A stretch of DNA of 64,000 nucleotides, from contig NC_080396.1 in assembly GCF_030265065.1 (NCBI RefSeq), positions 48,287,501 to 48,351,500 of the forward strand, in the 5' to 3' direction. A program made the translations under genes and the position numbers. This stretch comes from Corythoichthys intestinalis (lineage: Eukaryota > Chordata > Actinopteri > Syngnathiformes > Syngnathidae). The notes beneath the pieces are model-generated. The model had not been told where the DNA came from. It saw only the letters and a list, made by a program, of their open reading frames with translations, and did no database searches. Below, piece by piece: positions 49,512 to 62,518 of the stretch (position 1 is its first letter; each line of letters opens with the position of its first letter).

Positions 49512-50270
49512 AAGCTGCGTTCAGACCAAATGCTTTTGTCGCGCAACATCGTGTCGTTCACCCTATGCCCGTCACCAGATGCTGTTTTGTGTTCACAACA
49601 TCGACCTTCACTTCGCCAAAAGTTGAAGTCTACAAAGCAACTTCCTGTTCACGTAACGTAAATACAAGTAATATAATGACTTAAACCTCATAAATTTACT
49701 TTTTTTTTCCTCTCCCAATACTACTTCAATTTTATTTTGCATTTTGTGTTTGTAAAAACCTTACTTTGGTAAAAGTAAGACTGTGAAACCAAATAACTTC
49801 CGGCTCCTGTAACGTTAAAATAAGCAAACAAAAGGCCTTTAATTTTATTCCTTTAATTTTAGAAAATATGACTTGATTCTTGTAATAATATGACTTAAAT
49901 CCCGTAAAATTACAATCTATGACTTCAGTCTCGAGGTATTGCAACTTTTATTTCCTAATATTTTGACTTCTTGTAGTTCTATTTTTCTTTATCTCTGGAC
50001 TTTTGTTGACTGGATGTTGAGGAAGGTTCTGGGCCAGCGCTGGGAACTGAAGTCACCTGAATGAAAAAACATTTGATTGGCTGCTTCCTTGTCAATGAAA
50101 TTTGAATGCGAAATTGGAAAGTGCGACATCACGGCGCACGGCCTATCTGGTCGAATTGGCAGCATTGCGTTGCGCCTGTCACGTGTTGCGCTTCAACGTG
50201 CGATTATTGACTTTGTGTGGGAACCCATCGTGCGATGAGGAAAAAAGCGCATCCGGTCTGAACGCAGCTT
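49512..50270. mobile_element. MITE with 16-bp perfect terminal repeats
   Basis: AAGCTGCGTTCAGACC and GGTCTGAACGCAGCTT bound 759 bp. The inner parts contain GCGCAAC and CGTGCGATG words in inverted arrangement. The target duplication is unclear, so PIF/Harbinger and hAT both remain possible. It lies upstream of the first nfya coding exon. Confidence 0.75.
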
Positions 50271-51477
50271 CATACGTTTGGATTATTTTGTTACTTGTAG
50301 ACCTTAATAATTTATTCACTGCCATTGACAGTTAAATACATCAAATCCATTTCAACTGGGAAAGGCTGGTGATCATGTTTCATTGCCACTGACAGTGCTA
50401 GAAGTTCAATCCAATTTGACAAGGAACTGGCACTCGAATGACAACGGCCAGCCCTTCCAGTCAAAATTGATTGTATGTCTATTGCTGTCAATGGCAGCCA
50501 ATGAGTTAATTCTTAAAATATATACATTTTGAAAACCCGATCTTTTTTACCCTATTCCAATCTGTGTTTAAAAAACAAATGTGGAAGAATTTCAAGGTGG
50601 TTCTTGCATGCTTTGATTTTTCTGTTAGTTTGGAAACCCCTGCGCAGTTTATTTAATGTTTCTTGCAAATGCTTCAACAACACCGGACAGAACAAACCTA
50701 AAGTTACATATACATTAATTTCAGTATTGTGTTTTTGTGTGTTTCGGGGGCTTGGTCTGAACTTCAAAAGATAGCATGTTCAAAACAACTTGTGCTGAAT
50801 TGAATTCAAGTAAGTTTTTACATCAGTACAATTAGATATTGACAAAGTGAGACTTAAAGCAACAACAACCAGCATAAATGACCTTCATGTAAAATACAGT
50901 TGCAAATACAATGCAAATGGAGCATTTCTTAGACCTCTGAATTTGGAACAAATAATATTTTAAAAAAAAAAAAAAAATGGCACCGCTTACAAGTGCAGCC
51001 ATTGTCAAATATGACGTCATTCAAGCCGTGCACACGTACAGCACATAAATGCTGATACACTCGAAACAAGTGAAAAGTAGAAAATAGGCACACACTCATT
51101 AGTTTCTGTACCTGTTCAATATGTTGCTGTGTTTTTTTTCTTTCTCCATCTGAGACTCAGATAGAGCTTATTTCAACTCCTGCTCTCTTTAAGCTTGTTT
51201 CTCCAATAGTCTCTCATACGTCTGTGTGTAGCCACTGCGCAAGATTGACAGGACGATCTAAGATACTCGTATTTGATTGGCTGAAATAGTACTGGCATTT
51301 AAAAATTACAAACGCTGTTTCACCTACTTCTGGGAAATACTTGTTTATTTGTATTTATTTATTTACATTTTTCTCCACCAATACACATCGAAAAAAATGC
51401 CCACTTTTTGTAAAAGGCTGTCTGATCCTCTGACAATGTACATTTTTGTTGAAGAACGGCGTGTTGGCTAAGGGGCT

Positions 51478-54400
51478 ATGGAGCAGTACACGGCTGCCAC
51501 CACGGCTACTGGAGAGCAAATCGTAGTGCAGGCTGCCAATGGACAGATCCAACAGCAGGTGAGCTGAAAATACCACAAACGGTGGGACAGTTTATGTGCT
51601 CAAGGGTTAAAAAAATCAAAACCTTTATGGAAATAATCGATTCCTATATCGTAATTCTTTTTCATATTGATTGGGTATTCATAATTAATTGACCATTGTG
51701 CTCTGGCATGGTGGACGTGCGACGAGTATAGGGTGTACTGTATGTCACCTCTTGCCCAAAGTCGGACTGGATTGGATAGGCTCTCTGTTTACCCACAACC
51801 ATAATGGATGGATTAACCAGTTATCCAGGAAAACAAATTGAAGATTGTAAACTTTGTAACGCTGGCCTCTGCCAGAATCTCATCTCCCAAGTCATTGTTT
51901 TCGAGGTGACAAAAAAAAGGCATGTTTGCTAAGCCATTAACATTGCATCATCAAAAAGAGCATGGTAATTTCAAACAAATTAATCTGATGACGAGGAGTT
52001 TGAACAAAATGACCCACGCAGAGTCTAATAAATTGTGTTTGTGGAAAAAAATACCAAATTTGGATATACAGTACAAGGTTTCACCTATCATCCTAAGGGA
52101 TATATTTCATTTGACCTTTTATCTGCACAAGATAAACGTGAACAATTATTTAATAAAATACCTATCCATTTTCTATATTGTTTGTATATCAATCTGTATA
52201 TCCAAATATATGTATAAATACCAGTATAAACAAATATACAGTACATGTACTCAGAGTACAAGGACAAAATAAAGTCTAATAACATTCAAAGAATTAAAAA
52301 AAAAAAACACGCACAATGACACGAGACTGCTGATGTAGCAATTGTTTGCCTTCATCCCTTGAAAATAAGTGTTGTAAAAATCCAAATATTCATACGCCGA
52401 TTTAATTTGTTCTCTCAAATTAGTTGATAATGATTATACACATGAGACCAGGATGTCCACCCTTTTGGGGAGGAACATCCCACTTCAAAGATGGCACTGC
52501 TGTATGTATTTTTGTGAGGTTGCATTGTAGTGCCTTGCCCGCAGGCCCAGGGCACAGTGACGGCTGTGCAACTGCAAACGGAAGCACCTGTGGTGACGGC
52601 CTCAGGCCAGCAAGTGCAGACACTCCAGGTAGTGGTGTCTCGTCTGCCTGACTTGTCAGTGTTGTAAGCCTCATATGACTCCATATTTGTTCTCGCTCTT
52701 ACATATTGTTTGATGGCGTTCCCTTATTTGTCTGGAAAATATACCAAGAACAATGCAACATAGCACATTTGGAGTCATATTTATTTGCATGCAACAATCG
52801 TAGCACATTGTTTTGTTTTTTTCCCCATGGAGCATCTGGCACACAGCATCTCTGAAGTCTTGCATGCTGCTCACTCAAAGCGTAGCATTTCGTGAAGCGT
52901 CTGTCTGTGCTGTCATTAAAAAAAAAAAAAAAAAAAAATTTTTTTGTTTGTTGGCGTTGAACTTGAAAGCATCTTCACGTTTTCGCTGAACATGTACTTT
53001 ACATAGAAGAGGCTTGCATTCATTTACTTTACTCTTACTTTTTTTTCTAATATAAAAATTATCTTCTACAAATGATGAAATGCTTTACTGATATACCATG
53101 ATAACATTTCAGTATACAGTGAACCTCCACAGGATACACAGGATTGAGACTGAGCCGTTGTGAATAGAGTAACTCCGCAACTAATCAATTCCCTCACTAA
53201 AAGGGCTTCGTAATTGCCTAGAGTAGATTGTGGCAACACAAAGTGGAGGCAAGGCATTTAAAGCAGAGAATTTACACTCATATTCTGTTTGGTTTGATAT
53301 ATTTACCTCACCCTGAGGCATCTCGTTTCACATTTCATCCAGCTAGCATTCTCAGGGTATTGGATCGATTGCAATTAGACTATTCTTATTGTCTACGCCT
53401 GTGTTAGAAGAACTTTAGACTGTTTGCCGATAGATGCAACGAGATGGCGATAAAGCACATCTTTCGTCTCTATGAAAGCATGCATATTGTACACCTTCAA
53501 AATATAATTTTCATTGACAGCAAGATGAATTCACCCAAAACATTCTTTTAATAAATATATAAATAAATAAACTTCAAACTAATGCATGACAGGTTAAATT
53601 AACTGGGTTTCTTACAGTGCCTTGCAAAAGTATTCGGCCCCCTTGAACCTTGCAACCTTTCGCCACATTTCAGGCTTCAAACATAAAGATATAAAATTTT
53701 AATTTTTTGTCAAGAATCAACAACAAGTGGGACACAATCGTGAAGTGGAACAAAATTTATTGGATAATTTAAACTTTTTAAACAAATAAAAAACAGAAAA
53801 GTGGGGCGTGCAATATTAGTCGGCCCCCTTGCGTTAATACTTTGTAGCGCCACCTTTTGCTCCAATTACAGCTGCAAGTCGCTTGGGGTATGTTTCTATC
53901 AGTTTTGCACATCGAGAGACTGACATTCTTGCCCATTCTTCCTTGCAAAACAGCTTGAGCTCAGTGAAGTTGGATGGAGAGTGTTTGTGAACAGCAGTCT
54001 TCAGCTCTTTCCACAGATTCTCGATTGGATTCAGGTCTGGACTTTGACTTGGCCATTCTAACACCTGGATACGTTTATTTTTGAACCATTCCATTGTAGG
54101 TTTGGCTTTATGTTTTGGATCATTGTCTTGTTGGAAGATAAATCTCCGTCCCAGTCTCAGGTCTTGTGCAGATACCAACAGGTTTTCTTCCAGAATGTTC
54201 CTGTATTTGGCTGCATCCATCTTCCCGTCAATTTTAACCATCTTCCCTGTCCCTGCTGAAGAAAAGCAGGCCCAAACCATGATGCTGCCACCACCATGTT
54301 TGACAGTGGGGATGGTGTGTTCAGGGTGATGAGCTGTGTTGCTTTTACGCCAAACATATCGTTTTGCATTGTGGCCAGAAAGTTCAATTTTGGTTTCATC

Positions 54401-57400
54401 TGACCAGAGCACCTTCTTCCACATGTTTGGTGTGTCTCCCAGGTGGCTTGTGGCAAACTTTAAACGAGACTTTTGATGGATATCTTTGAGAAATGGCTTT
54501 CTTCTTGCCACTCTTCCATGAAGGCCAGATTTGTGCAGTGTACGACTGATTGTTGTCCTATGGACAGACTCTCCCACCTCAGCTGTAGATCTCTGCAGTT
54601 CATCCAGAGTGATCATGGGCCTCTTGGCTGCATCTCTGATCAGTTTTCTCCTTGTTTGAGAAGAAAGTTTGGAAGGACGGCCGGGTCTTGGTAGATTTGC
54701 AGTGGTCTGATGCTCCTTCCATTTCAATATGATGGCTTGCACAGTGCTCCTTGAGATGTTTAAATTTTGGGAAATCTTTTTGTATCCAAATCCGGCTTTA
54801 AACTTCTCCACAACAATATCTCGGACCTGCCTGGTGTGTTCCTTGGTTTTCATAATGCTCTCTGTATTTTAAACAGAACCCTGAGACTATCACAGAGCAG
54901 CTGCATTTATACGGAGACTTGATTACACACAGGTGGATTCTATTTATCATCATCGGTCATTTAGGACAACATTGGATCATTCAGAGATCCTCACTGAAAT
55001 TCTGGAGTGAGTTTGCTGCACTGAAAGTAAAGGGGCCGAATAATATTGCACGCCCCACTTTTCAGTTTTTTATTTGTTAAAAAAGTTTAAATTATCCAAT
55101 AAATGTTGTTCCACTTCATGATTGTGTCCCACTTGTTGTTGATTCTTGACAAAAAAATTAAATTTCATATCTTTGTTTGAAGCCTGAAATGTGGCGAAAG
55201 GTTGCAAGATTCAAGGGGGCCGAATACTTTTGCAAGGCACTGTATATGTTGCTGCTTCAGTAAGCTACTGTATTGCGCTCACGTGGGAGCAAGGACAGCC
55301 ACTGTCACCAATACACTTGCAGCCGTTAATCACTCACAAACAGTAAGAAACACAAATACAAATGAGAACACTTGCAACTCCTGATGTCCCTCACTTTTCC
55401 ACACCCCTTTCAAGGCACATAATTACAATTTCCATGGTATGTACAGTCATTGTACTATAAGAAATCAATTTATTAGGTTTATGCTTTGTTTAGGGTTTTA
55501 TTTTTTTATATAATGGCGCGTTGGTTATATTAAAATATTTGTAAATATTTTCAGCATTATTATTTTGACTCTTCATACATGGTACACATTATTTGGACTC
55601 GTGCCACTTTCATTAGATAATCACTGACTCGATTATTATGTGATTATAATACTAATAACTGTGATCATTTTTCTCACTCATCGTGGTGTTTCATCAGGAG
55701 TTTCCACTGACTTGTCTGCACTCATTGGTATGCGTGTCATGCGTCAAGTCGTTTCTCATAAATGTTTGCAAAGCAGTCAACCTTCGCTATTGCTGGGGGT
55801 TAGGATCCAAGAGCCACAGCAAATACTTGAAATATTTTTAAGGGAAATTTAAATGGCAAGTTAATAATTTTGGAAAGTTATTCAATCATGAATATAAACA
55901 CTTTCATTTTGACATGAGCAGACCTCTACGCTTAATGTTTAGAATGAACATCAACAGAAGTTGAATTCTTTCATAGAAGTCTAAAATCATGATTGTGAAG
56001 TTAAACATTATTCAACTAACATAACCTAACTCATTCAAAAATGCCCTGCTTAGTATTCAAAGAAGTTTACTTCATCGAGCTATAAACAAACTGTGCTTGT
56101 AATGGAGGTATTTCTGGTTATGTAGTCATCAATAGGCAATTCTTGTGGGTGTGTTTACAACAAGGGCAGATGAACCAACCGGCGAGGTTTGACTGCACAC
56201 TGAAAATAATTAGCATTTTCAGGATAAAAGAGAAGAAAAAGCTGTAAAACTTGCTGTGCTCCTGTGACAATGTTGGCCCTTGCGTGCAGGTGCAGGGGCA
56301 GCCTCTGATGGTCCAAGTGAGTGGCGGGCAGCTCATTACATCATCCGGACAGCCCATCATGGTGCAGGCCATGTCGGGCGGACAGGGTCAGACCATAATG
56401 CAGGTTCCAGTGTCCGGAGCCCAGGGTCTACAACAGGTGAGGAAGGAATCACACGTGTAAGTCTGTTTGGTTTCGGTGTACTGATACAGTCTCCGCTTTG
56501 TAGATCCAACTGGTACAACCCGGTCAAATCCAACTGCAAGGTGGTCAGACTCTGCAGCTCCAGGGTCAGCAGGGCCAGGCCCAGCAAATTATCATCCAAC
56601 AACCCCAGACAGCCATCACCGCCGGACAAAACCAGGTGTTAATTATTCGGCCATTTATATTAAGCTATGTAACATTTTTTCCTCACTACCTTATTACTTA
56701 TTACCTATCGCTCTGCCAATCTAATGTCCAGTATGGCGTTGCCAACTATATTTAGTGACTTTTAAAATCAACATGCGAACCAAGATTTGAAACCTAAACT
56801 TCATTCATTCAACTGAACCTTAATAATAATAATAATAATAATAAATAATTTAACAAACCAAGAAAAAAAAACTACGTAATATGACTTCTCTCCTGCAGGG
56901 TCAGCAGATCAGTGTGCAGGGCCAGCAAGTGGCGCAGACAGCAGATGGACAGACCATTGTCTACCAGCCCGTCAATGCAGATGGAACTGTCCTCCAGCAG
57001 GGTGAACTAGACCACAACCTCCATAAACACAGTTTGGCCAATCACAGTGCAGCACATACTTTTTTGCTTATTTTAGCCTCTTTTTACAATCCCCTTCATA
57101 AGTATCGTAACAAAGGTCATTTGTTTTGTTTCTGTTGTGTATTGATCTGTTGGCCAAATTTCAAAATTGTCCGATATGCACGTGTGATACATCATTGGAA
57201 AGCTTAAAATCTCAATTTTCTGAGGGAAAAAATTGAACAGGGCATTTAAAAAAAAGATCAAACAGCAAAACCCTGATTGGAGGTGAGAACATGAGAGAGC
57301 ATAATTAAAGACGCCATGATTTTAACGAGATATTATCACGTACCTACCTTGTTTCGATCCAAAAACTCCATGTAGTATGTATCACCGAGAGTCAAGACAC

Positions 57401-57748
57401 AGCTACGAATTGCCACAGCCGGATTTTTGGCTGATTTTATGGGTGAAACATGGTAATATAACAAGGGTCGCGATGCAGAAATCGCATCAAGGAGTGGTCA
57501 GGATTTTCTTTTTCATGTATTTACCATTTTAAATGTTTTTTTTTTTTTCTTCTCAATTTTTCTTTGTTTGGATCGATTATTTATCGTCTAACATATCGGG
57601 GAAAATGCGACACCAACAAAAAAAATTACTATTAAGCGATAGTTATGAGGTAGTTATCCGTGACTTATTTACAGACACCATTTTTTTTCATTGTGACGTA
57701 ATTTGTTTAAAAATTTAAAATATGCGAGTGAATAATTTTTTTAAAGTC

Positions 57749-57791
<43 letters not shown>

Positions 57792-60700
57792 ATATTAGAC
57801 ATCAATTAATGATGCTAAGCTAAAAATGACAGACATTTTGGGTAATAGATATAATTACTTTCTTTTTATGACTGGGTTTAAACAAAAGCGGTTGCGCGAC
57901 GTCTGCAAACGGGGTTTCCATGGTAAAACGGACAGATTAAAAATAGTTTGTGGGCTTAATGCGCCATGAATCTGCTATGGCAGCATATAGACATATTGTT
58001 CTTATGAACACAACAGTTCTTTTGGATTAAAATACAGCAGTTTATTTTAAAGTGGAGTGCAAGAGCAGAAACTGCTTTTTCAGTCGTGTCTGTTTTCTGC
58101 CATATGTATATACTGTATAAGACTAGTAAACAATGTTAATAAGAAAAAAAGTAATAGTACAATTCAAATGAATGAAAACACATATACAGGTTGTCCCCAG
58201 GTTACGAATGAGTTCCGTTCCTAGGCTGGCGACGTAACCCAAATTTCCACACGAGTCGGAATGAACCCTTTATGTACCCCTAAATACCCCCTAAATCTCA
58301 AAATAACTACCCAAAAACATGTATTATACGTATTGTCCTCGCCAAGATGTTGGAGCTAACTCCTAGCTAAGCTCCGAAAGATGTCCATGTGGTTTGCTGA
58401 CTGCTCATGACATCAACACTTGCAGAATGCAACTAAAATAAAAATGGAATTAAATTATTTTCATCTTCAATAACAGCAATTTGAAGTTGCGTTTATAACT
58501 AGCTGCTGATACAGTAATAACAATCCACACAAACGATTTGCATCTTTCAGCCACCGTTCGCACATCACCAAAAACAATCACATAAACTCGCCTCGAGTAG
58601 CCTATCCGACCACAATTGAAAATGCACAATAAAGAGTACAAAAGGTGTTATATACTGGTGTTGCCTCTTTGGATGCTTCACAAGCAACAAATGTGCGGGC
58701 AGGCTTGCAGGCTTTCCCCTGTCTCGCTCACTCAGCTGCGCAACTTCTTTGTTGGAACAAAAGCGCTGTTCCTCATGTGCGTGCGTGCCTGTGCGCTCTT
58801 CTTCGTGTGTGCAAATGCGTTCTTCATGTGTAAATGCACGTAAGTCATCTAAGTCGGGTACATTGTAATGTGAGGACTGCATGCACACTCTGCTATGGCC
58901 GCCAGTAACAGTCTAAAGTAGATTTATTTATTTTTAAACAACATCTGATTAGTATAAATAGGAAGATCGGGCTGTGAATGCTTATGTTTCGGTGCCATTG
59001 ACAGAGACGTTCAATCCATTATGACTGCTGCCAACCTCTCCCTGTCAAAATTGATTGGACATCTAACTGTGCCAGTGGCAGCCAATGAGTTAAATGAGTG
59101 GCCCATAAAGGGTTAATGTTTCATACGTTTTTAACTTGCCGTGAATTTTTCTGTATTACATCACATAACAACTGGAATGGATAAATTTCTATTCACTTCA
59201 TTTTTATTGGGGAGAATTGATTTCATATACACTCATTGCCGTGGAGTCTGGTCGTTGGCATTTGGTAACTTCCAGAAAGCATCTCTTGTTGGTACCAGAC
59301 AGGCAGTCTGAGCATTTCATACACTGCTGTTCTACTGGGATTCTTGGGCACAATCATCTCTAGGGTTTACAAAGAATGGTCCGAAAGTGAGACAACATCC
59401 AGTGAGTGGCAGTTCTTTGCTGTACTCAAATAGTGTCCACTGTCACCACCAGATCTCAATCCAATAGAGCACCCTCAGGATGCGCGGGAACGGGAGATTC
59501 ACATCATGAATGTTGAATGTGCAGCTGACAAATCTGCAGCAACTGTATGATGCTGTCATATTAATATGGACCAAAATTGAGGAATATTTTCTGTATATTG
59601 CCATAAAGGATTCGGGCAGTTCTGAAGGCAAAAGCGGGTTTAACCCAGTACTGGCAAGGTGTACCAAATAAAAGAGCTGGTGAGTGTAAATGAGTAAAGT
59701 CGGAGTAAATATACTGTAGAAGCAATGAGTGTACACATAGGGGAGCTCAATGACAGGTGAATTGTGAATTTGTCCTCTGCTTTGGAGTTGCCATCTTATA
59801 TGACAATCTGTGTTTTTCAGGAATGATCACAATTCCCGCTGCCAGCCTGGCAGGCGCCCAGATCGTGCAGGCAGGGAACGCCAACACTAACACCACGAAT
59901 AGCCAAGGCACTGTGACCGTCACCCTGCCCGTCTCTGGCAACATGGTCAATGCAGGTGGAATGGTCATGGTAAGACCCAATATGGAGGTACCCAGCTTCC
60001 TATTGCGTTTTTGTTTTCACGTATTCACTCACGGCTTGGCGGTGCAGGCTGATTTATTTATTTTCTCAATTTCCTTATTCTATCGTCATGCAATCAGGCT
60101 TCTCATAAATTTAGTGGGGAATGAGAGGGTTATAATTTTCATTATACAATATCATTACTGAATTACTTTGTTCACACTTTGTAATTTTAATACTTTTGCT
60201 CCCTGGTTTAACAATTATAATAATATGACACCAAAATGGAGTTGTACAAAATTATCTTACTTTAAGGAGACATATCACGCATAATTATACAATTACTGTT
60301 AATTAGATGGTACCAGGAGGCGGAGCAGTGCCCACAATGCAGCGTATCCCTCTGCCGGGCGCCGAGATGCTGGAGGAGGAGCCCCTTTATGTGAATGCCA
60401 AGCAGTACCACCGCATCCTGAAGCGACGGCAGGCCAGAGCCAAGCTGGAGGCAGAGGGCAAGATTCCCAAAGAAAGGAGGGTAAGGATCATTATTCCTCA
60501 TGCTAGTTAAACGATGTCAGTCAATTTCTTAAGTCCAACGTGAATGCTTGCTTTTGCACTCACAGAAATACCTGCACGAGTCTCGCCATCGTCACGCTAT
60601 GCAGCGTAAGCGAGGCGATGGAGGCCGTTTCTTCTCACCCAAGGAAAAAGAAGAAATGGCGTTGGCACTGGCACAGGTACTATCACATACAGTGAGGCAA

Positions 60701-62518
60701 ATAAGTATTTAGTCAACCACTAATTGTACAAGTTCTCCCACTTGAAAATATTAGAGAGGCCTGTAATTGTCAACATGGGTAAACCTCAACCATGAGAGAC
60801 AGAATGTGGGAAAGAAAAAAAAAACAGAAAATCACATTGTTTGATTTTTAAAGAATTTATTTGTAAATCATGGTGGAAAATAAGTATTTGGTCAATACCA
60901 AAAGTTCATCTCAATACTTTGTTATGTACCCTTTGTTGGCAATAACGGTGGCCAAACGTTTTCTGTAACTCTTCACAAGTTTTTCCACATACTGTTGCTG
61001 GTTTTTTGGCCCATTCCTCCATGCAGATCTCCTCTAGACCAGTGATGTTTTGGGGCTGTCGTTGGGCAACACGGACTTTCAGCTCCCTCCACAGATTTTC
61101 TATGGGGTTGAGATCTGGAGACTGGCTAGGCCACTCCAGGACCTTGAAATGCTTCTTACGAAGCCACTCCTTTGTTGCCCTGGCTGTGTGTTTGGGATCA
61201 TTGTCATGCTGAAAGACCCAGCCACGTCTCATCTTCAATGCCCTTGCTGATGGAAGGAGACTTTCACTCAAAATCTCTCGATACATGGCCCCATTCATTC
61301 TTTCCTTTACACAGATCAGTCGTCCTGGTCCTTTTACAGAAAACAGCTCCAAAGCATGATGTTTCCACCCCCATGCTTCTCAGTGGGTATGGTGTTCTTC
61401 GGATGCAATTTAGTATTCTTTCTCCTCCAAATACGAGAACCTGTGTTTCTACCCAAAAGTTCTATTTTGGTTTCATCCGACCATAACACATTCCCCCAGT
61501 CTTCTTCTGGATCATCCAAATGCTCTAGCGAACCGCAGACGGGCCTGGACTTGTACTGGCCTCAGCAGGGGGACATGTCTGGCAGTGCAGGATTTGAGTC
61601 CCTGGCGGCGCATTGTATTACTGATAGTAGCCTTTGTTACTGTGGTCCCAGCTCTCTGTAGGTCATTCACTAGGTCCACCCGTGTGGTTCTGGGATTTTT
61701 GCTCATGTTCTTGTTATCATTTTGACGCCACGGGGTGAGATCTTGCATGGAGCCCCAGATAGAGGGAGATTATCAGTGGTCTTGTATGTCGTCCATTTTC
61801 TAATAATTGCTCCCACAGTTGATTTCTTACCACCAAGCGAAGAGTGAAGAGTTACAGAAAACGTTTGGCCTCCGTTATTGCCAACAAAGGGTACATAACA
61901 AAGTATTGAGATGAACTTTTGGTATTGACCAAATACTTATTTTCCACCATGATTTGCAAATAAATTCTTTAAAAATCAAACAATGTAATTTTCTGTTTTT
62001 TTCCCCCACATTCTGTCTCTCATGGTTGAGGTTTACCCATGTTGAAAATTACAGGCCTCTCTAATCTTTTCAAGTAGGACAACTTGCACAATTGGTGGTT
62101 GACTAAATACTTATTTGCCCCACTGTAGGTCAATCCAGCATTTTAGTTTTCACACTGATTTAAGATGAACTCAATACTGGTTATAATTGAAATGCGTGGT
62201 ATGGACGCTGGAGAATTACATAGCATCTACATATAGTGGACCTTTAGCAAGAGATAAGTAGTGTTCTCTATACTTGCTCAGCCTTGCAATAAAATACCAT
62301 GGGCTGCAACCCTGCCTGTACGAACACTAGTGTTGTTAACACAAGTAGTTGATTTTCATATTATTTGTCATGTTATTATGTCATCCATTCAGATGCACTT
62401 GTTTCTATTTTTGTCACTATATGCTATAAATAGTCATGGTTTCTCTTCACAGCAACAGCAGGAGGCGGCACAGGCAGCAGCCGATGAGACGGTAGCACAG
62501 ATGATCCGAGTGTCGTAG
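51478..62518 (+). CDS. nfya: NF-YA, CCAAT-binding factor subunit A (nine coding exons, complete)
   Basis: NF-YA joins the histone-fold pair NF-YB/NF-YC in the nucleus and gives NF-Y its CCAAT specificity. Exons: 51478-51558, 52545-52628, 56290-56436, 56504-56635, 56899-57001, 59821-59969, 60307-60480, 60566-60676, 62453-62518. They encode 348 residues (human 347), with all phases consistent. It starts [21 protein letters not shown] Gln-rich activation region fills exons 1-5, then a Ser/Thr/Gly-rich part (exon 6). The seventh exon holds the subunit-interaction helix [20 protein letters not shown], the eighth the DNA-binding helix [20 protein letters not shown]. It ends MIRVS (human IIRVS). Human VTVPVS, before GMITIP, is absent. 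The 5' non-coding exon is not certain. Confidence 0.96.
53615..55242 (-). mobile_element. Tc1-like transposon, apparently intact
   Basis: TA flanks (53613-53614, 55243-55244) and about 200-bp inverted repeats that start CAGTGCCTTGCAAAAGTATT at each end. The repeats include a second internal repeat near GTGGGGCGTGCAATATT (IR/DR layout). The single transposase frame is open. Inserted in nfya intron 2, antisense to the gene. Confidence 0.95.
53834..54853 (-). CDS. Tc1 transposase, 339 residues, DD34E
   Basis: ATG is the complement of 54851-54853. The N-terminal paired-like DNA-binding region has [20 protein letters not shown], followed by the GRPSK(L) linker and [13 protein letters not shown]. 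The catalytic triad is visible: D in [10 protein letters not shown] in [10 protein letters not shown], and E in [11 protein letters not shown], with the typical spacing. [12 protein letters not shown] glycine box is present. Length is normal for Tc1 (about 340). No stop or frameshift, so the enzyme could be functional. The start is good because it matches the usual MKTKE N-terminus. Confidence 0.93.
   Translation of the reverse strand: MKTKEHTRQVRDIVVEKFKAGFGYKKISQNLNISRSTVQAIILKWKEHQTTANLPRPGRPSKLSSQTRRKLIRDAAKRPMITLDELQRSTAEVGESVHRTTISRTLHKSGLHGRVARRKPFLKDIHQKSRLKFATSHLGDTPNMWKKVLWSDETKIELSGHNAKRYVWRKSNTAHHPEHTIPTVKHGGGSIMVWACFSSAGTGKMVKIDGKMDAAKYRNILEENLLVSAQDLRLGRRFIFQQDNDPKHKAKPTMEWFKNKRIQVLEWPSQSPDLNPIENLWKELKTAVHKHSPSNFTELKLFCKEEWARMSVSRCAKLIETYPKRLAAVIGAKGGATKY
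57738..57787. repeat. Long T homopolymer
   Basis: About 38 consecutive Ts (57750-57787) in nfya intron 5, next to AT-rich DNA. I see no LINE or SINE body joined to it. Confidence 0.7.
58188..58880. mobile_element. Tc1/mariner-like relic, one end only
   Basis: Starts TACAGGTTGTCCCCAGGTTACGA (58187 on), a terminus I associate with TA-targeting elements. The words GACGTAACCC and TCATCTAAGTCGGG near the other side suggest a decayed right end close to 58860. No transposase frame. In nfya intron 5. Confidence 0.4.
59220..59690 (+). mobile_element. Decayed Tc1/mariner-like relic
   Basis: The plus strand keeps a DNA word for the 'PDLNPIE' region (CCAGATCTCAATCCAATAGAG at 59451-59471). It ends in GTGTACCAAATAAAAGAGCTGGTGAGTG, a common fish element terminus. 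No open frame remains. In nfya intron 5, just before exon 6. Confidence 0.5.
60690..62125 (-). mobile_element. Tc1-like transposon, broken transposase
   Basis: Ends CAGTGAGGCAAATAAGTATT and AATACTTATTTGCCCCACTG, with TA on both sides (60688-60689, 62126-62127). The minus strand shows the transposase in at least three frames: [20 protein letters not shown] (61748-61512), [20 protein letters not shown] (61519-61334) and [16 protein letters not shown] with [14 protein letters not shown] (61352-60906). At least two frameshifts, so it is dead. Inserted in nfya intron 8, starting 13 bp after exon 8. Confidence 0.93.
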
